Below, in pieces: positions 63,535-64,000 of a stretch of DNA of 64,000 bases. Within the stretch, counting starts at the first letter, position 1. Each line of letters starts with the position of its first letter. The notes under the pieces were generated by a model. That model had not been told where the DNA came from and made no database searches. It was given only the letters and a program-made list of their open reading frames with translations. The stretch is from the NCBI RefSeq assembly GCF_000785555.1, contig NZ_CP009129.1:2108001-2172000 (forward strand), given 5' to 3'. Origin of the DNA: Planococcus sp. PAMC 21323. GTDB lineage: Bacteria; Bacillota; Bacilli; Bacillales_A; Planococcaceae. A program made the position numbers and the translations under genes.

Positions 63535-64000
63535 TTATTTTTCTACCCAACCAAGACCCATCGCTCCTTCTCCTAAATGTGTACCAATAACTGGTCCAAA
63601 ACATGAAATTTCAAATTCTACATGCGGGCAACTAATTTGCAATTCTTTTTGCCACTGCTTGGCTTCTTCCAACCGATTTGCATGTATGACTGTTGCTTTT
63701 AGCTTTTTATCATCTTTACTCGCATCTTTTAATAAGCCAACTATGCGATTCATCGCTTTTTTGCGTGTTCTAATTTTTTCAAATGGAACAATAACTTTGT
63801 CTTGGAAATGTAAAATCGGTTTGATTTGTAACATCCCTCCAACTAAAGCTTGTGCACCGGATAATCGTCCTCCACGCTGCAAATGCTTTAAATCTTCAAC
63901 CATGAAATATGCACGCAATGTTTTTTTCATTTCATGTAATTCGGCTAAAATTTCTTGAGCACTTGCTCCATCCTTAGCCATTTCGGCTGCCTTTACTGCA
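63535..64000 (-). CDS. DegV-family fatty-acid-binding protein, C-terminal part (cut by window edge)
   Basis: 155 codons of the C-terminal half; the gene continues beyond base 64000 (the frame is open upstream of the Met at 63981). MVEDLKHLQRGGRLSGAQALVGGMLQIKPILHF, VPFEKIRTRKKAM and FGPVIGTHLGEGAMGLGW are DegV hallmarks. This corresponds to yviA before comFA in B. subtilis. It is the second DegV protein of the window. Confidence 0.92.
   Translation of the reverse strand, partial: AVKAAEMAKDGASAQEILAELHEMKKTLRAYFMVEDLKHLQRGGRLSGAQALVGGMLQIKPILHFQDKVIVPFEKIRTRKKAMNRIVGLLKDASKDDKKLKATVIHANRLEEAKQWQKELQISCPHVEFEISCFGPVIGTHLGEGAMGLGWVEK

Overview
The window is a stretch of a low-G+C Gram-positive chromosome from Bacillota, order Bacillales. 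Gene content and order fit a Planococcaceae member such as Planococcus, but no rRNA or species marker is present, so the genus is inference. Almost every gene has a recognisable Bacillus counterpart. Blocks that lie far apart in B. subtilis (yjb/app/opp, yit, yis, addAB, yvj/sec/comF) sit side by side here. I see no prophage, insertion sequence, CRISPR array, tRNA or rRNA.

Layout. 1-6.1 kb: partial mgtE, then prpE, an RluD-type pseudouridine synthase, nadK, the small alarmone synthetase relQ, yjbL, a CYTH protein, truncated haemoglobin and the Spx-proteolysis adaptor spxH. 6.1-6.57 kb: a complex gene-free region with five helically phased 8-bp repeats, two perfect hairpins, an 18-codon mini-ORF with a strong RBS, and a Rex/Fnr-like palindrome. 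6.57-10.9 kb: pepF, coiA, mecA, spxA. 11.2-12.5 kb: a secreted glycosyl-hydrolase-like protein. 12.6-18.5 kb: the oppABCDF peptide importer, with a near-perfect CodY box at its promoter. 18.7-20.4 kb: a small membrane protein and trpS under a Trp T-box. 20.4-26.2 kb: a second peptide importer (appDFBCA). 26.5-28.7 kb: fabH-fabF with a FapR operator. 29.1-31.3 kb: a ClpB that lacks its N-terminal domain, under a perfect CtsR operator. 31.4-35.7 kb: yitW, yitV, yitU, degV and a CoA-disulfide reductase. 35.8-40 kb: a membrane-anchored amylase-fold protein that has lost its catalytic residues, yisL, yisK and a DUF418 protein. 40-47 kb: addA and addB. 47-50.4 kb: a TVP38-type membrane protein, azlCD, csbA and minJ. 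50.4-60.1 kb: a transsulfuration enzyme, a thioredoxin-like protein, ftsX-ftsE, cccB, a YitT-type protein, prfB with its programmed frameshift, secA and hpf. 60.2-64 kb: an SDR dehydrogenase, a repeat element, a PilZ protein, comFC, comFA and a partial degV.

Themes. Several genes fit one protein-quality and redox-stress circuit: spxA, its ClpXP adaptor spxH, mecA, clpB, pepF, CoA-disulfide reductase and a truncated haemoglobin. Competence and recombination are represented by coiA, comFA, comFC, mecA and addAB. Nutrient sensing is represented by two oligopeptide ABC importers, CodY and T-box control, and relQ. Visible regulatory DNA includes the CodY, FapR and CtsR operators, a T-box, SigB/SigH-type promoters at hpf and a matching SigB-type promoter facing the SDR gene.
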